64,000 nt of DNA from Ferdinandcohnia sp036962685 (GCF_036962685.1 NZ_JBALOP010000055.1:65104-129103), one strand, 5' to 3'; positions 1 through 10,365 are shown, numbered from the stretch's first letter. Made by a program: numbers and translations. Notes: generated from the letters alone by a model not told the origin.

Positions 1-1555
1 CATTCCATTGGTGTAAGTAATCCTCTAGCTTTTCACACACATAATTCAGATAAAAAGCAATCAGGCTAAAGGGATCTTTCATTTCTAAATCCGAGTGGAC
101 CTTCAATTGTTCGAGCTCTCTTTTCCAACGCTTTAAGTCAGAGATAATTAAATGTAGATCATCAAAACTTTCAACTTTTTCAGGATCTATCAGCCGGCTC
201 GGAAATAATGGCACATTCCATTTCGATACTTCCGAAAGCGCTGATTCCAGTTTTTCAAGAACTTCTTTGACAAACTTTTGATGCTCATGAAAGATGGAAT
301 AAAAGTCTTCTTCAATGTCTTCAATAGAATCACCCCACGTTAATCGTGCAAAATAATAACTGTTCATTAACTGTAAAGATTCCCATGGAAAGTTAAAATC
401 TATTTGTTTGGCATTTTCCTTTGGTAGATATGGAACAATGAGGTTGACCATTTGTTTAATTCCAAGCTTGGAGTAGACTTCAATATCTTCATGAATTCGA
501 TGAAATAACGGTGGAAATAGATCACCTAACATAAAGTGATCGCTATAATATTCAAAAATCGTTATTTCTTGTTGAGAGGCTTTCGTTACATGACACCATT
601 TTTGTAAAGCCTTAAATGCTCTTTCCTCATTCGTAAAAGATTGCTGATAATTCCTACCCCAATAGGCGAATAACGTATTTACTGTTTTAGAACTATCCAA
701 ATTACCTGGTAACTCTAACATATCCCAAGATAATCCCGCATTGTAAGCTATATGTTCTACTTCAATTCTGGGAATCTGATTTTTTACTTGTTCAGTAAAT
801 TCAATGTAACGGGCTAAAAAGTGATCGTCATCCTCTATCCCAAAATCGGCTGGCCATAAAGATAGTCGGCTGACAGAAGGTGTTTCTATAACATAATTAT
901 TTATTTTTTCAATTAGCAAGCCTTTCCAGCTATCATCAGAAAAATCAATCTGTTTTTTTTCTGAAACTGAGATACTTTTTAATAAGTAGTGCATACTATG
1001 TCCGCCAATTGTAATAGTCAGTCCACGCTTTTCAATCTCTTTTTCTACTACATGTTGTACTTTGTCCCATAGCATAAACGTAAAAAACAGTTCATTCAGA
1101 TAGTGTTTCGCTGCCCAATCGATTACTTTTAGTAGAAATGAAATATCATCATAATTTTCAATAACTAAGCCTCTTCTTACCATTTTTCCGCTATGGATTT
1201 CTGACTTTATAAAACAAACTTCCTTGTACTCGCTTTTTTCTTTAGATAAAAAGTTAACCCACTTATATCCAAAAAACTTTTTACAGATATGATAAACACC
1301 ATAAAGTACAGATCTCGCATTTGATCCGATAATATAAATCTCGCTTCCCTTTTGAACAAATCGAAAAAAATCCCCTATGGGTTCATCTTTAAATTCAGAT
1401 TGTTTTATTAAGCCCTGTTCAAAAAAATCTTGTTCCAGTCCTAACACAAATGAATAAGAAATGTCCTGCCCGACCCGAGCTGTATACTTAAGCAACTCTT
1501 CTTTTGCAAATAGAATTGGTTTATCATAATTTAGAATGCTACATGAAACCGCCAT
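1..1555 (-). CDS. DUF4838-like glycosidase-family protein (3' end outside window)
   Basis: The frame is open from an ATG at 1553-1555 to the left edge, about 518 codons with no stop, so the C-terminus lies outside the window. An AGGAGG-like ribosome site (GGAGGTACAAT) sits just upstream and fixes the start. The N-terminal ~130 residues look like the alpha/beta domain that precedes alpha-glucuronidase-like barrels (KEELLKY near residue 18, then RSVLYGVYHICKKFFGYKWV near 80-100). The rest resembles a TIM-barrel glycosidase of the DUF4838 type; this family call is by pattern only. No signal peptide is visible, so it is probably cytoplasmic. It is the eleventh gene of the leftward operon starting at 14,696 and lies 11 bases after the preceding stop. 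Catalytic residues were not identified. Confidence 0.7.
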   Translation of the reverse strand, partial: MAVSCSILNYDKPILFAKEELLKYTARVGQDISYSFVLGLEQDFFEQGLIKQSEFKDEPIGDFFRFVQKGSEIYIIGSNARSVLYGVYHICKKFFGYKWVNFLSKEKSEYKEVCFIKSEIHSGKMVRRGLVIENYDDISFLLKVIDWAAKHYLNELFFTFMLWDKVQHVVEKEIEKRGLTITIGGHSMHYLLKSISVSEKKQIDFSDDSWKGLLIEKINNYVIETPSVSRLSLWPADFGIEDDDHFLARYIEFTEQVKNQIPRIEVEHIAYNAGLSWDMLELPGNLDSSKTVNTLFAYWGRNYQQSFTNEERAFKALQKWCHVTKASQQEITIFEYYSDHFMLGDLFPPLFHRIHEDIEVYSKLGIKQMVNLIVPYLPKENAKQIDFNFPWESLQLMNSYYFARLTWGDSIEDIEEDFYSIFHEHQKFVKEVLEKLESALSEVSKWNVPLFPSRLIDPEKVESFDDLHLIISDLKRWKRELEQLKVHSDLEMKDPFSLIAFYLNYVCEKLEDYLHQWN

Positions 1556-1566
1556 ATTGTACCTCC

Positions 1567-3408
1567 TTACTCTAGTAGCGCTTGATTTAATTCCCTTAAA
1601 ATTAGACCTGAAAGGATAATGGCATTCGTCCAACCACTTTCTATCACATATGCACCCCATCCAGTGTCACCATTATTGCCAAAATACTCCTCACCATCTA
1701 AATGAAAAGAACGCATCCAGCCACCATTAAATTCCTTTTTAGGAGAAATGATTTGAATGCTGGATAAAAACCGAACCAGTTTCTCATTAACCTCTTTTAC
1801 CGCTGGGTCCCCAGTTGCTTTCCAAGCCTCCCATGTATTCATGAGTAAGAAGTTATTCGTATACAATTGATCTGCAATCCCTTCATTATTCATTCGGAAC
1901 ACACCCGTATCCTCTGTACCATATCGTTCGGGATCTGGATTATCACTTTCCTCAATTCCACCAAGTTCATGTTGATTGTCGACTAAGTAATCAAGAATTT
2001 CATATAATCCTTTCCGAACGGTATCATCCTTTGTAACACCATACAATTGAGCTAAGGATAATAAGAATCTACTATATCCGGCCGTTTTACTATACATGAA
2101 CTTCAAATCACGTTTATTCTCAAGCATTGTTAACGTGCCTTGATAAGCAGTTTGTAAAAACAGTTCATCCTTTGAAACATAATAGGCTTGGATAAAGGCA
2201 GCATGGGCAATCGATTCAAAATGAGGGTTCATACTAGCCAGGGTTGAATTTTTGAAATAAGCAGTGCCATTGTCAATTAGTTCTTGTTCACGAATACATT
2301 CCAATCGCAGTCCATTTTTATTTTGCGTTTGTAAAAGAGCATAGGCCGTTAATAAGCCCCTCTCTTTATATATTTGTTTACCTGATTTACGGTATAAATA
2401 TAATAGAACCAATGCTACCCAACTATTATCATCCGAGAATAGTTGATCTGGTTTATTCCTCGGGCTTTGAAACCATTTCCAAAAACCATATGTACCTGAA
2501 CCCGGATCTGTATCCTGATAGCCCTCTTCAAATAAGTAGTTTAGTAAATTATGAGATTTTTCTACCCATTTACGTTCCTTCTTATATTCTCCGTATAGGT
2601 AAAATAAAAGTGCAGTATGTGCGTGACAATCTGGTCGAAAATCCATACTAATGTCGCTTCGAATCGAATGGACATTTTCATAAACTCCGAGACTTCCATC
2701 TTCCTTAGGTAAAATACCAGAGTTTAAAAACCAACTCATACCCTTATCAATTGTTTTTTCAATATCAAATTCCTTTGAAGGTTGAATTATCGGTTGCATA
2801 AACCTAAGTGGCACATGATACTCCATTTGAAGCCATTTGATAACATGGTTCCATAACCAATTTGGTCGTAATGTCCAAATCTGTTCATTCCCTAAAAAGG
2901 AAAACGACGAAAAAACGGATTTCCCTTTCCCATGTTTTTTCACAACTATTCCAGGGTATTTCCCAACTTCATCAGTTATATGGGTCTCTTCAAAATGACC
3001 GATATCCAGAAGTCTTTCCGTGTCAAAGGTAAATCCTGTTAAAAAGGGACCTTGCCAATCAAGGAGCTGACCTTTTTTGCAATATTGGCTATCAGTCGTG
3101 ATCACTAGTTTTTCTAAACGACGATTAGTCACTGGAAAGTCCTGCTTGAATCCAAAAAGGCGAGACGATGGAAAGTCATTACAATTGATAAGCTCACCAT
3201 ATAAAGTCCCTCCTTGTTGTACAAAATCCCAAAGTGTTTCTAGCATTTCATACGATAATTTCATTGGCGTCCCATTGTCATTACCATTAATAAAGATAAA
3301 CGAATATTGACTAAGGTTCTGTTGTAAAAGTTGATTGATATCTGAAAAATAATGATTGAATTTAACAAAGCTTTTCATTTGCATACTTTTGTCAACGAGA
3401 GCGATCAA
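1567..3408 (-). CDS. Putative six-hairpin glycosidase with N-terminal amidotransferase-like domain
   Basis: This 613-residue cytoplasmic protein starts at TTG, preceded by GGAGTGGA with good spacing; no ATG fits better. Residues 1-200 resemble a ThuA or class-I glutamine-amidotransferase-like fold (FIFINGNDNG near 38, then LWDFVQQGGTLYGE). Residues 210-610 are rich in aromatic alpha-hairpins such as DCHAHTALLFYLYGEY and HAAFIQAYYV, typical of six-hairpin glycosidases. No catalytic acid was assigned and the substrate is unknown. It sits 28 bases after the FAD oxidoreductase gene and 11 bases before the DUF4838-like gene, inside a glycan operon. A lyase or unsaturated-glycuronyl hydrolase role is possible; the family is not certain. 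Confidence 0.7.
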   Translation of the reverse strand: MIALVDKSMQMKSFVKFNHYFSDINQLLQQNLSQYSFIFINGNDNGTPMKLSYEMLETLWDFVQQGGTLYGELINCNDFPSSRLFGFKQDFPVTNRRLEKLVITTDSQYCKKGQLLDWQGPFLTGFTFDTERLLDIGHFEETHITDEVGKYPGIVVKKHGKGKSVFSSFSFLGNEQIWTLRPNWLWNHVIKWLQMEYHVPLRFMQPIIQPSKEFDIEKTIDKGMSWFLNSGILPKEDGSLGVYENVHSIRSDISMDFRPDCHAHTALLFYLYGEYKKERKWVEKSHNLLNYLFEEGYQDTDPGSGTYGFWKWFQSPRNKPDQLFSDDNSWVALVLLYLYRKSGKQIYKERGLLTAYALLQTQNKNGLRLECIREQELIDNGTAYFKNSTLASMNPHFESIAHAAFIQAYYVSKDELFLQTAYQGTLTMLENKRDLKFMYSKTAGYSRFLLSLAQLYGVTKDDTVRKGLYEILDYLVDNQHELGGIEESDNPDPERYGTEDTGVFRMNNEGIADQLYTNNFLLMNTWEAWKATGDPAVKEVNEKLVRFLSSIQIISPKKEFNGGWMRSFHLDGEEYFGNNGDTGWGAYVIESGWTNAIILSGLILRELNQALLE

Positions 3409-3436
3409 TACGTATCCACTCCACTCTTTAACTTAA

Positions 3437-5014
3437 TCATATTTTATGAACTTTTGGCCACTCGAGTTCAATTCCAGCCTTCACTAACCGCGACTGAAAA
3501 TCCTTTCGTTTTTCTTCCAGATTTCTGACTTCATGTGGCAAAATACTATGTTCAATACAATAGGCCGCGAGATGGCCTGCAGCTTCCCCGATATTCCATT
3601 CCACTGGATGCAGTCGATAACAGCCATTTGTCAGATGAGTGGTCCCGATATTCTTACTCGCAGGCAATAAATTTTGAACACGGATAGGTATTAAACTGCC
3701 AAGCGGAATTTGGAATGGATGGGCTGAAATATCAATATATGTATCCATACCTGTACTCGGATGAAGATCTAAACGGTAGCTCCCAATCCCTACGCTATCG
3801 TCAAAATAAGTAGCACTTTCTTTCCCCTTAATTTCACCACTGATATGCTGTTCCTTCACTGTAAATTGTGCTTTAATTCTTCGTGATTCACGGATATATG
3901 GGTACATTGCTAAACCATCTTCTGTTCCTAAAATATCTTTTCTTAACCGTATACCAGGATACCCTTTGCCACCATCTGGACGAGGTGCCTCCGTTTGCAT
4001 CCAATAAAGAAGAGACAAACTTAACTGTTTGGCATTATATAGATGCTTTTCTTTCTCGTCATCGGATACATCAATGATAGGACCTAACCAATAATCATTT
4101 TGCGGCCAATTAACAATTGTAATATCACTTTGAAACGTACCTGGTTCAAAATGATTTTTATCGATAATTCGACGGTAATTCCATAATGAAAAGCGATTTG
4201 CTTCGTAAAATAACGAGTACTCAATCGGTTCCAATGTATGAGGCACTAGTCCCCACCAGCTTAATTGCTTGGCTGGCCAAAATTCAGCCTGGTAGTTTTT
4301 CCAAAATTCATATTGAACAGGCTTCTCAATAGTATGATCTTCGCCTTCAATATGATCAATCGCAAAACAATAGGTAAATGCCTGCATATTAAAGGGGTCT
4401 GCATCCTTTGCTGCATGAGCTTCACCTGTTTCGTTCCGTGATTCAGCTCCAATGACATACTCAACACCGGCAAGTGGTAAGACATCTCCCATTTCCGTTG
4501 CATCTAAAAAATACTTTCCTTTTAACAGGTAGGAGTGCCCAGTACTTGAATGCTGAACAGTAACTGTTTGTACCTGATCTTGTTCAGTTTCTGCTTGAAT
4601 GATATTATACTCTGTTAATAACGTTAGCTTTCCATTGCTTATATACGGAGCTAGCATGTCGTAAAGCACCCTTAATGCAACTCTTGGCTCGTGACTAATT
4701 TTGCTGACAATAGCATTACCAGGATTAAATTGATCATTCGTTCGTTCGAAGGATTTTACTGAAAAATTAGTATGATAGTATTCTCTTATTTTTCTTCGGA
4801 ATTTCCGATAGCTTCTCGTTGCTCCAAAGCTTTCAATCCAAGGATGCTCATCTGGTGGGACCCCTTGGTTTGTTAATTGACCACCAATCCACTTCGTCTC
4901 CTCGGTTAAAACCACGTTTTTTCCAGATTGTAAAGCAGATAATGCAGTAGCACATCCTCCGAGACCTCCACCAATAATCACTATATCTGCCTGTAGTTCT
5001 TTTGAGACTGTCAA
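3437..5014 (-). CDS. FAD-dependent oxidoreductase (FAD_oxidored family)
   Basis: The 525-residue protein opens with a Rossmann dinucleotide fold: DIVIIGGGLGGCATALSAL near residues 10-28, an acidic residue ending beta-2 (LTEETKWIGGQ), and the conserved GGQLTNQG segment. The second FAD contact region near residue 170 (YFLDATEMGDVLPLAGV) and the C-terminal SKNIGTTHLTNG segment are typical of the PF12831-type family found in sugar-catabolic clusters. The start is TTG with AGGTGA upstream. It lies between a Gfo/Idh/MocA gene and the putative six-hairpin glycosidase. A paralogue of the same family is at 22,809-24,404. Oxidation of a sugar hydroxyl is inferred; the substrate is unknown. Confidence 0.85.
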   Translation of the reverse strand: MTVSKELQADIVIIGGGLGGCATALSALQSGKNVVLTEETKWIGGQLTNQGVPPDEHPWIESFGATRSYRKFRRKIREYYHTNFSVKSFERTNDQFNPGNAIVSKISHEPRVALRVLYDMLAPYISNGKLTLLTEYNIIQAETEQDQVQTVTVQHSSTGHSYLLKGKYFLDATEMGDVLPLAGVEYVIGAESRNETGEAHAAKDADPFNMQAFTYCFAIDHIEGEDHTIEKPVQYEFWKNYQAEFWPAKQLSWWGLVPHTLEPIEYSLFYEANRFSLWNYRRIIDKNHFEPGTFQSDITIVNWPQNDYWLGPIIDVSDDEKEKHLYNAKQLSLSLLYWMQTEAPRPDGGKGYPGIRLRKDILGTEDGLAMYPYIRESRRIKAQFTVKEQHISGEIKGKESATYFDDSVGIGSYRLDLHPSTGMDTYIDISAHPFQIPLGSLIPIRVQNLLPASKNIGTTHLTNGCYRLHPVEWNIGEAAGHLAAYCIEHSILPHEVRNLEEKRKDFQSRLVKAGIELEWPKVHKI

Positions 5015-5048
5015 TACATCACCTCATTTTTGTCCAGTTTACATGTGA

Positions 5049-6023
5049 TTAAATCAATTTTACGGGTGTTTTTTTCTCGAAAGATTGATAGGCTGCTAAT
5101 GCCACTTCTACCGCTTTCAATCCTGATTGCCCTGTTGCTAGTGGGGATCTTCCTTCTTTAATACTAGCAACGAAATCCTCAATCAGGCCAGCGTCCATAT
5201 CATCTCCCCAGCCAACCCACTTGACCCCATCCTGATTGGAGTAGAAATCGATTTTTTGGGAAAACGCGTCAATCTTTAAAGTGCCATTGGTACCGATAAT
5301 TTCCATTGTTACATCGCCCCAGGTAGGATAGGAACTATTTCTTGACCAACTGCAATCTAGAGAGGCAAACATTCCGTTTGTAAATTCCATTGTAAGAATT
5401 CCACAATCATCTATCGGATGGTCAATATAGACATTCCCAATTTCAGCGTAAACTTCTTTCACTTCTGCCTCTGTAAACCACCTCATAATATCGACAACAT
5501 GAACCGTATGGTCAAGTACCGCGCCACCACCCGATTTCTCCTTATCAATAAACCAGCCCCCAGGATTGGTTCCCCGATTTGTTCCTTTAATGGCTAAAAT
5601 ATCCCCTAATACTCCTTCTTCAATCGCTTTTTTAGCTTGTTGAATTGGTGTATTAAATCGGACAGGAAAAGCTGTTCCCAACAGAACTCCGTGCTTTTCA
5701 CATACACTAATCATTTCTTCTATATCTTTTACATTGGTGGCTAATGGTTTTTCACATAAAACATGCTTCCCCGCTTTAGCTGCAGAAATTACATGCTGAT
5801 GGTGAAAACTGTTTTCGGATGTCACAATAACTGCATCAAGATCAGTATCAAGTAAATCCTGATAATTTTTATAATAAACTGTATCAAAAAGCTGTGAGTA
5901 TTTCTTGCCTCTTTCTTCATTTTCATCGGCGATACCAGATAATGTGACACCTTCCATGTCTATTATAACGGATGCATAACTATTGGCATGCATATGGGCA
6001 AAGCTAATGATTCCAATCTTCAT
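5049..6023 (-). CDS. Gfo/Idh/MocA family oxidoreductase
   Basis: The 324-residue protein starts MKIGIISFAHMHANSYA, with an unusual N-terminal Rossmann loop. The family lysine motif is present as GKHVLCEKPLATN near residue 88-100. The C-terminal alpha/beta domain contains GGGAVLDHTVHVVDIMRW, including the HxxD-like catalytic region. These enzymes use NAD(P) to oxidise or reduce sugars and cyclitols in the cytoplasm. The ATG overlaps the TGA of the upstream Gfo/Idh/MocA gene (ATGA, four bases), so the two are translationally coupled and may act as successive steps or as a hetero-oligomer. The substrate is unknown. Confidence 0.9.
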   Translation of the reverse strand: MKIGIISFAHMHANSYASVIIDMEGVTLSGIADENEERGKKYSQLFDTVYYKNYQDLLDTDLDAVIVTSENSFHHQHVISAAKAGKHVLCEKPLATNVKDIEEMISVCEKHGVLLGTAFPVRFNTPIQQAKKAIEEGVLGDILAIKGTNRGTNPGGWFIDKEKSGGGAVLDHTVHVVDIMRWFTEAEVKEVYAEIGNVYIDHPIDDCGILTMEFTNGMFASLDCSWSRNSSYPTWGDVTMEIIGTNGTLKIDAFSQKIDFYSNQDGVKWVGWGDDMDAGLIEDFVASIKEGRSPLATGQSGLKAVEVALAAYQSFEKKTPVKLI

Positions 6024-7027
6024 GTCAGTTCTCCCCCTTTTGATAGAGTGACAGGTAACCCTGTTTTTAAAGATTTAAGGGCAGCATCTGATATTTCCAA
6101 TGCTTTATATGCATCTTCTGCTGTAACAATCGGAGTCTCATTCGTTTTTAAACATTTCAAAAAATGCTCAAGTTCAACATAATACGGAGACTTTTTCAAA
6201 GGGCTTTGAGGTACTTCAACACCATTTTTTTCCTCATCTAATTGTCTAATCGAAAGTAAAACAGGCTCTTCTTTTAAACTATCATATTCGATAATCCCGC
6301 TTTTTCCCGCAAATTCAAATTGAGTTGAAAAAGTTTGGTGTGCCCATGAACCCTCAACATGTGCGATTACTCCAGATTTAAACACCAATGTTACAATGGC
6401 ATAATCAAGATGTTCAAGATTTCTTTCAGCAATTCCTTTCGCAAATACTCGCTCCACTTCCCCAAAGGTCCAACGTAGAAAATCAAAATCATGGATGATT
6501 AAATCTAGTATGACCCCACCACTTTTCGTATGGTCTGAATACCAATCGCTCCATCCTGCTGGAAAATTTCCACCTCTTCTAGTTCGAACGACCCCAATAT
6601 CACCAATTGCTCCCTTAGCAATAAGCTCTTTTGCTTTTGAGTACTGAGGGAAGAAACGAACAACATGCCCGACAAATAATTTCACATTTTTCTTATCACA
6701 GTACTCCAGCATTTCTTTAGCATCTTCAAGTGTGTAAGCTAATGGTTTTTCGCATATGACATCGATTCCAAAATCTGCTGCTTTCATCACATACTCTTTA
6801 TGCAAAAAAGTCGGAACACAAATATCCATTACATCAATCTGTTCGAGAGTGTTTACCGCATCTTCTACCGTATTAAAAATCTTCGTATCATGACCATTAA
6901 CAATTTGTTCTGCTTGCTCTTTTCTTACATCAACGATTCCAACAATCTGAACATCATCCATCGAATAGTAGGATTTGGCATGCTCCATCCCCATTGTTCC
7001 AGCGCCAATCAATAAAACATTTTGCAT
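6020..7027 (-). CDS. Gfo/Idh/MocA family oxidoreductase
   Basis: The start chosen is the ATG of MQNVLLIGAGTMG at 7027, which has GAGGT seven bases upstream; a start 21 bases further up lacks a good site. A classical GAGTMG nucleotide-binding loop lies at residues 8-13. The ICEKPLAY lysine motif is near 90-97, and the catalytic-domain segment GGVILDLIIHDFDFLRW is near 170-186. The gene overlaps the next Gfo/Idh/MocA gene by four bases and follows the GH1 gene after 48 bases. Redox chemistry on a sugar or inositol-like substrate is expected. Two adjacent members of this family in a glycosidase operon fit oxidation-assisted glycoside cleavage, which is inference. Confidence 0.9.
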   Translation of the reverse strand: MQNVLLIGAGTMGMEHAKSYYSMDDVQIVGIVDVRKEQAEQIVNGHDTKIFNTVEDAVNTLEQIDVMDICVPTFLHKEYVMKAADFGIDVICEKPLAYTLEDAKEMLEYCDKKNVKLFVGHVVRFFPQYSKAKELIAKGAIGDIGVVRTRRGGNFPAGWSDWYSDHTKSGGVILDLIIHDFDFLRWTFGEVERVFAKGIAERNLEHLDYAIVTLVFKSGVIAHVEGSWAHQTFSTQFEFAGKSGIIEYDSLKEEPVLLSIRQLDEEKNGVEVPQSPLKKSPYYVELEHFLKCLKTNETPIVTAEDAYKALEISDAALKSLKTGLPVTLSKGGELT

Positions 7028-7075
7028 AAAATCGACCTCTTTCCTCAATTTCCGGAAGTTACCTTACAAAAAGAT

Positions 7076-8419
7076 TTATACATCTATCGAACCATTTGCA
7101 ATAACTTCTTTAAACCAGTGGTAGCTTTCTTTTTTTATTCGCTCTAATGAATGAAAGTCTACATATACTAGACCAAAACGTTTGCCATAACCTTCCGCCC
7201 ACTCGAAATTATCTAATAACGACCATGCTAGATAACCTATGATAGGTATTCCCGATTCAATGGCTCTACTTACAGCAGTTAAATGTTGCTTATAATAGTC
7301 AATTCGATCTTGATCATTCACTTTCCCATTGGCAAGTTCATCAACACAACAAGCTCCATTTTCAGTAATAAATAGCGGTACATTCCCATAACGCTCTGCT
7401 AGATAATGAAACACTTTATAAAAGCCGTCTGCATAGATGGGCCATCCGATATATGTGTGGTTATAATCGATTTCAATATTCTCAATATCTAGCAATCCAG
7501 CATTTTCTTTATAACGAGCGACATTACCGGAATAATAATTAACACCAATAAAATCAATAGGCTGTTGGATGATCTCCATGTCTCCGTCTTCAATATGGAG
7601 TTCCGCGCCTTTCTTTTTAAACCACTCCACCAAATATTGTGGATACTCTCCCTTAAAAATTGGATCTAGAAACCAATCAATATTATGTCCAATCTCTCTC
7701 CTGCAGGCTTCGATATCTTCTATTCGATCACTAAAAGGTTCCCTCCAAGTTGTATTCGTAGCTGTTCCAATCTGGCCTTCTATTCCTAGTTCTCTAAACA
7801 CCCTAACAGCTTTCCCATGTGCTAACACCAAATGATGGGAAACATCTACAGCTAACTGTAGGTCCTGATACCCTGGTGCATGAACGCCTCGATAATTTGA
7901 TAAGAAAGCAGCACATAAAGGTTCATTAATGGTTTGCCAATATTTTACCTTCCCATTGAACTCTCTAAAGATTGTTATTGCATATTGGCTAAAAGCCTCA
8001 ACAGTATCTCGATTTGCCCAACCACCTTGATCTTGAAGGGCTTGTGGAAGGTCCCAGTGGTAAAGAGTAAGCATTGGCTCGATTCCTTTTTCCACCAATC
8101 GATCTACTAAATTATGATAATATTGCAAACCAACTGAATTAAGTTCTCCTTTTCCATTTGGATAAATCCTTGGCCACGACACTGAAAAGCGGTACACATT
8201 CGCACCTAATTGATCCAATAAGTCAATATCCTCCGGATAACGATGATAGCTATCACATGCGATGTCACCATTATCACCATTCTTCACTTTACCAGGGGTA
8301 TGGGAAAAGGTATCCCATATGGATAACCCTCTCCCATCCTCAAATGCTGCTCCTTCAACTTGATAAGCAGCCGTCGCAGTCCCCCATTTCATACTTTTTG
8401 GAAACTGAATAATAGGCAA
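7076..8419 (-). CDS. GH1 family beta-glucosidase or 6-phospho-beta-glycosidase
   Basis: The 447-residue protein is of normal GH1 length. It carries the N-terminal signature (KWGTATAAYQVEGAAFEDGRG, residues ~11-31), the acid/base glutamate in TINEP near residue 163 and the nucleophile glutamate in ITENG near 352. The downstream LLDNFEWAEGYGKRFGLVYVD segment is characteristic. The start is TTG, with GGAGGG seven bases upstream. No signal peptide is seen, so it acts on imported oligosaccharide or glycoside. WAEGYGKRFG resembles the non-phosphorylated BglA group, so free beta-glucosides are more likely than 6-phospho substrates. Confidence 0.93.
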   Translation of the reverse strand: MPIIQFPKSMKWGTATAAYQVEGAAFEDGRGLSIWDTFSHTPGKVKNGDNGDIACDSYHRYPEDIDLLDQLGANVYRFSVSWPRIYPNGKGELNSVGLQYYHNLVDRLVEKGIEPMLTLYHWDLPQALQDQGGWANRDTVEAFSQYAITIFREFNGKVKYWQTINEPLCAAFLSNYRGVHAPGYQDLQLAVDVSHHLVLAHGKAVRVFRELGIEGQIGTATNTTWREPFSDRIEDIEACRREIGHNIDWFLDPIFKGEYPQYLVEWFKKKGAELHIEDGDMEIIQQPIDFIGVNYYSGNVARYKENAGLLDIENIEIDYNHTYIGWPIYADGFYKVFHYLAERYGNVPLFITENGACCVDELANGKVNDQDRIDYYKQHLTAVSRAIESGIPIIGYLAWSLLDNFEWAEGYGKRFGLVYVDFHSLERIKKESYHWFKEVIANGSIDV

Positions 8420-8447
8420 ACGTATTCCCTCCTATTAATAGATATAA

Positions 8448-10331
8448 TCACCAATTAAAATTACCCGCTGTTGCAATTCGGTGGTAAAAGTGGTTTCCTA
8501 AAGATCCCTCTAGTATTCCGTTTGGACCATCATGTACTAATCTCTTTTCCTCTAATTCTTCAATTCTATCGATTGAACCATCTAACCACTGCTGGATCCT
8601 TAATTCTGTAGTTTCCATTCGGGCTACTAACCCTCCATAGCGAAACTCGATAATTTCCCAACCAAATGGTTTATATAAACTAAACCAAACTTCTCTATGC
8701 TTCGTATGAAGAATTCGAACCTCGTTAGCCAATTCTTTAACGACTCCTAAAAGGTCGGACATTACTTCCTTATCACCTTGGTCATATGCAGCCTTCAACT
8801 GGATTCCTATTTCTGCCTTTATACTTAGAACATTCGCTAATTGTTCATAGAACTCAAAAATGACAATTGCGTTAGCATTTCTTTCCTTTGCGGCCTTTAA
8901 TTCAGGAGCAAGCTTTTGATAATGTTCATTCATTTTTAACCCACGGATATTCTCATCAAATAGTCCAAAAAGAAGATCTTGCCACAATAGGAACTTTGAT
9001 GCATTTGATGAGTTCAAATTATTTTCCATCACACCTGGAGTTTCATCTAATTGATTAAGGACGAGAAAATCATCAATATGATTCCCCGTACAAAAATGAA
9101 AGCGCTGCGCTAAATGTTCTCTTGTAACTGATTCGTGATAAGTATGCTCCGCATAAAGCTGGATGACAGGAAGTGCAGTTGTTAATGGAGTTTCCGCTCC
9201 ATTGTCTCCCCATAACGTTGTAAAAACTTCTTGTAATCCATCTTTTTTACACGCGGTCAATGCAGCCTCAGTTGTGACAAATGCTCTTCCGTAATTTGGA
9301 GAAATTCCATTCCATGTCCATGCCCCACCAGCAAAAATTGTATCTCTCCCTAACTCTTTATGTTTCTGGATATAAGAACGGTAAAATTCTTCATCCGCAT
9401 GATAGTAGTCCCAATAAACAAGTTGAACATTTTCTGGTATAGAGTCAATTGCTTCTTTTGGAATATGAACGTCTTCATCATAATATTCACCGTGTTTCGA
9501 CCCTAAACGGAAATACATGTCACTCCAAATCATTGGCTTTAAGCCTTGACGTTCAGCGATTGATACAACTTGGTCTAAATGTTTGTTCATGATCTCAAAG
9601 CGGTTCTCATATCCATTTTCATCTAAATATCGGCCAAGCCCCAGCTGATGAGCTTCATCCATCCCAATGTGAATTCGGTTTGATTTGAATGGTTTTGAAG
9701 CTGCCTTAATCATACTTTCAATAAATTGGTATGTTTTTGATTCACCAACTAATAAAATATCAGCTGTATCTCTCATATCTTTTGCATAGCCCCATTTTAA
9801 TGCCATTGTTAAATGGGCAAGGGTCTGGATACAAGGAATCATTTCAATACCGAGGCTTCCAGCATATTCATCACAAATTTTTAATTCGTCTTCTGTGTAT
9901 CTGCCACGCATATACCCGAAATATGGATATTCCGGAACCTCATAGGTATCCTCTGTATAAAGCATAACGACATTTAAGCCCATTACCGCTAATTTCCTGA
10001 GAAGCCCTTGTACTTCATCTACTTTTAATACTGCATTTCTAGAAACATCAAGCATGACACCACTTGTTTGAAATTGGGGTTGTTCTGTTAACTCAAATTC
10101 ACCATTTTTTTGATAATTCTCTAACCACAGACCAATTGCACGATAGAAATGGATTTTTTCCTGATAGCCAATTTCACCTTTTCCATCCTTATTGCTAACA
10201 TGAATAGGACCCACCCTTTGAGTAACAGTTATCGGCAATCCTTTTTCATGTAATTCAATACCCAAATCATCGGTCAATAATACTAAACCTTCAATAATTG
10301 AACTAGTTTCACCCAATAAATGAATTTTCAT
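8448..10331 (-). CDS. GH20 family beta-N-acetylhexosaminidase (GH20C-like)
   Basis: The start chosen is the ATG of MKIHLLGETSS at 10331, with AGAGGT upstream; a longer frame begins inside the nagA gene and has no ribosome site. The resulting 627 residues match the size of the streptococcal GH20C group. The catalytic Asp-Glu pair is in HIGMDEAHQLG, near residue 225. The barrel segments DVSRNAVLKVDEV (~113) and FTTLWGDNGAET (~385) support GH20. No signal peptide is seen. It releases terminal GlcNAc or GalNAc from imported oligosaccharides, which fits the neighbouring nagA. The C-terminal ~160 residues are helical. Confidence 0.88.
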   Translation of the reverse strand: MKIHLLGETSSIIEGLVLLTDDLGIELHEKGLPITVTQRVGPIHVSNKDGKGEIGYQEKIHFYRAIGLWLENYQKNGEFELTEQPQFQTSGVMLDVSRNAVLKVDEVQGLLRKLAVMGLNVVMLYTEDTYEVPEYPYFGYMRGRYTEDELKICDEYAGSLGIEMIPCIQTLAHLTMALKWGYAKDMRDTADILLVGESKTYQFIESMIKAASKPFKSNRIHIGMDEAHQLGLGRYLDENGYENRFEIMNKHLDQVVSIAERQGLKPMIWSDMYFRLGSKHGEYYDEDVHIPKEAIDSIPENVQLVYWDYYHADEEFYRSYIQKHKELGRDTIFAGGAWTWNGISPNYGRAFVTTEAALTACKKDGLQEVFTTLWGDNGAETPLTTALPVIQLYAEHTYHESVTREHLAQRFHFCTGNHIDDFLVLNQLDETPGVMENNLNSSNASKFLLWQDLLFGLFDENIRGLKMNEHYQKLAPELKAAKERNANAIVIFEFYEQLANVLSIKAEIGIQLKAAYDQGDKEVMSDLLGVVKELANEVRILHTKHREVWFSLYKPFGWEIIEFRYGGLVARMETTELRIQQWLDGSIDRIEELEEKRLVHDGPNGILEGSLGNHFYHRIATAGNFNW

Positions 10332-10365
10332 ATTTGATACCTCTTTTCGTATTTTTACTATTCGA

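Noticed and set aside
9096..9110. Cre-like word ATGAAAGCGCTGCGC
   Set aside because: Inside the GH20 coding region with several mismatches at the 3' half.
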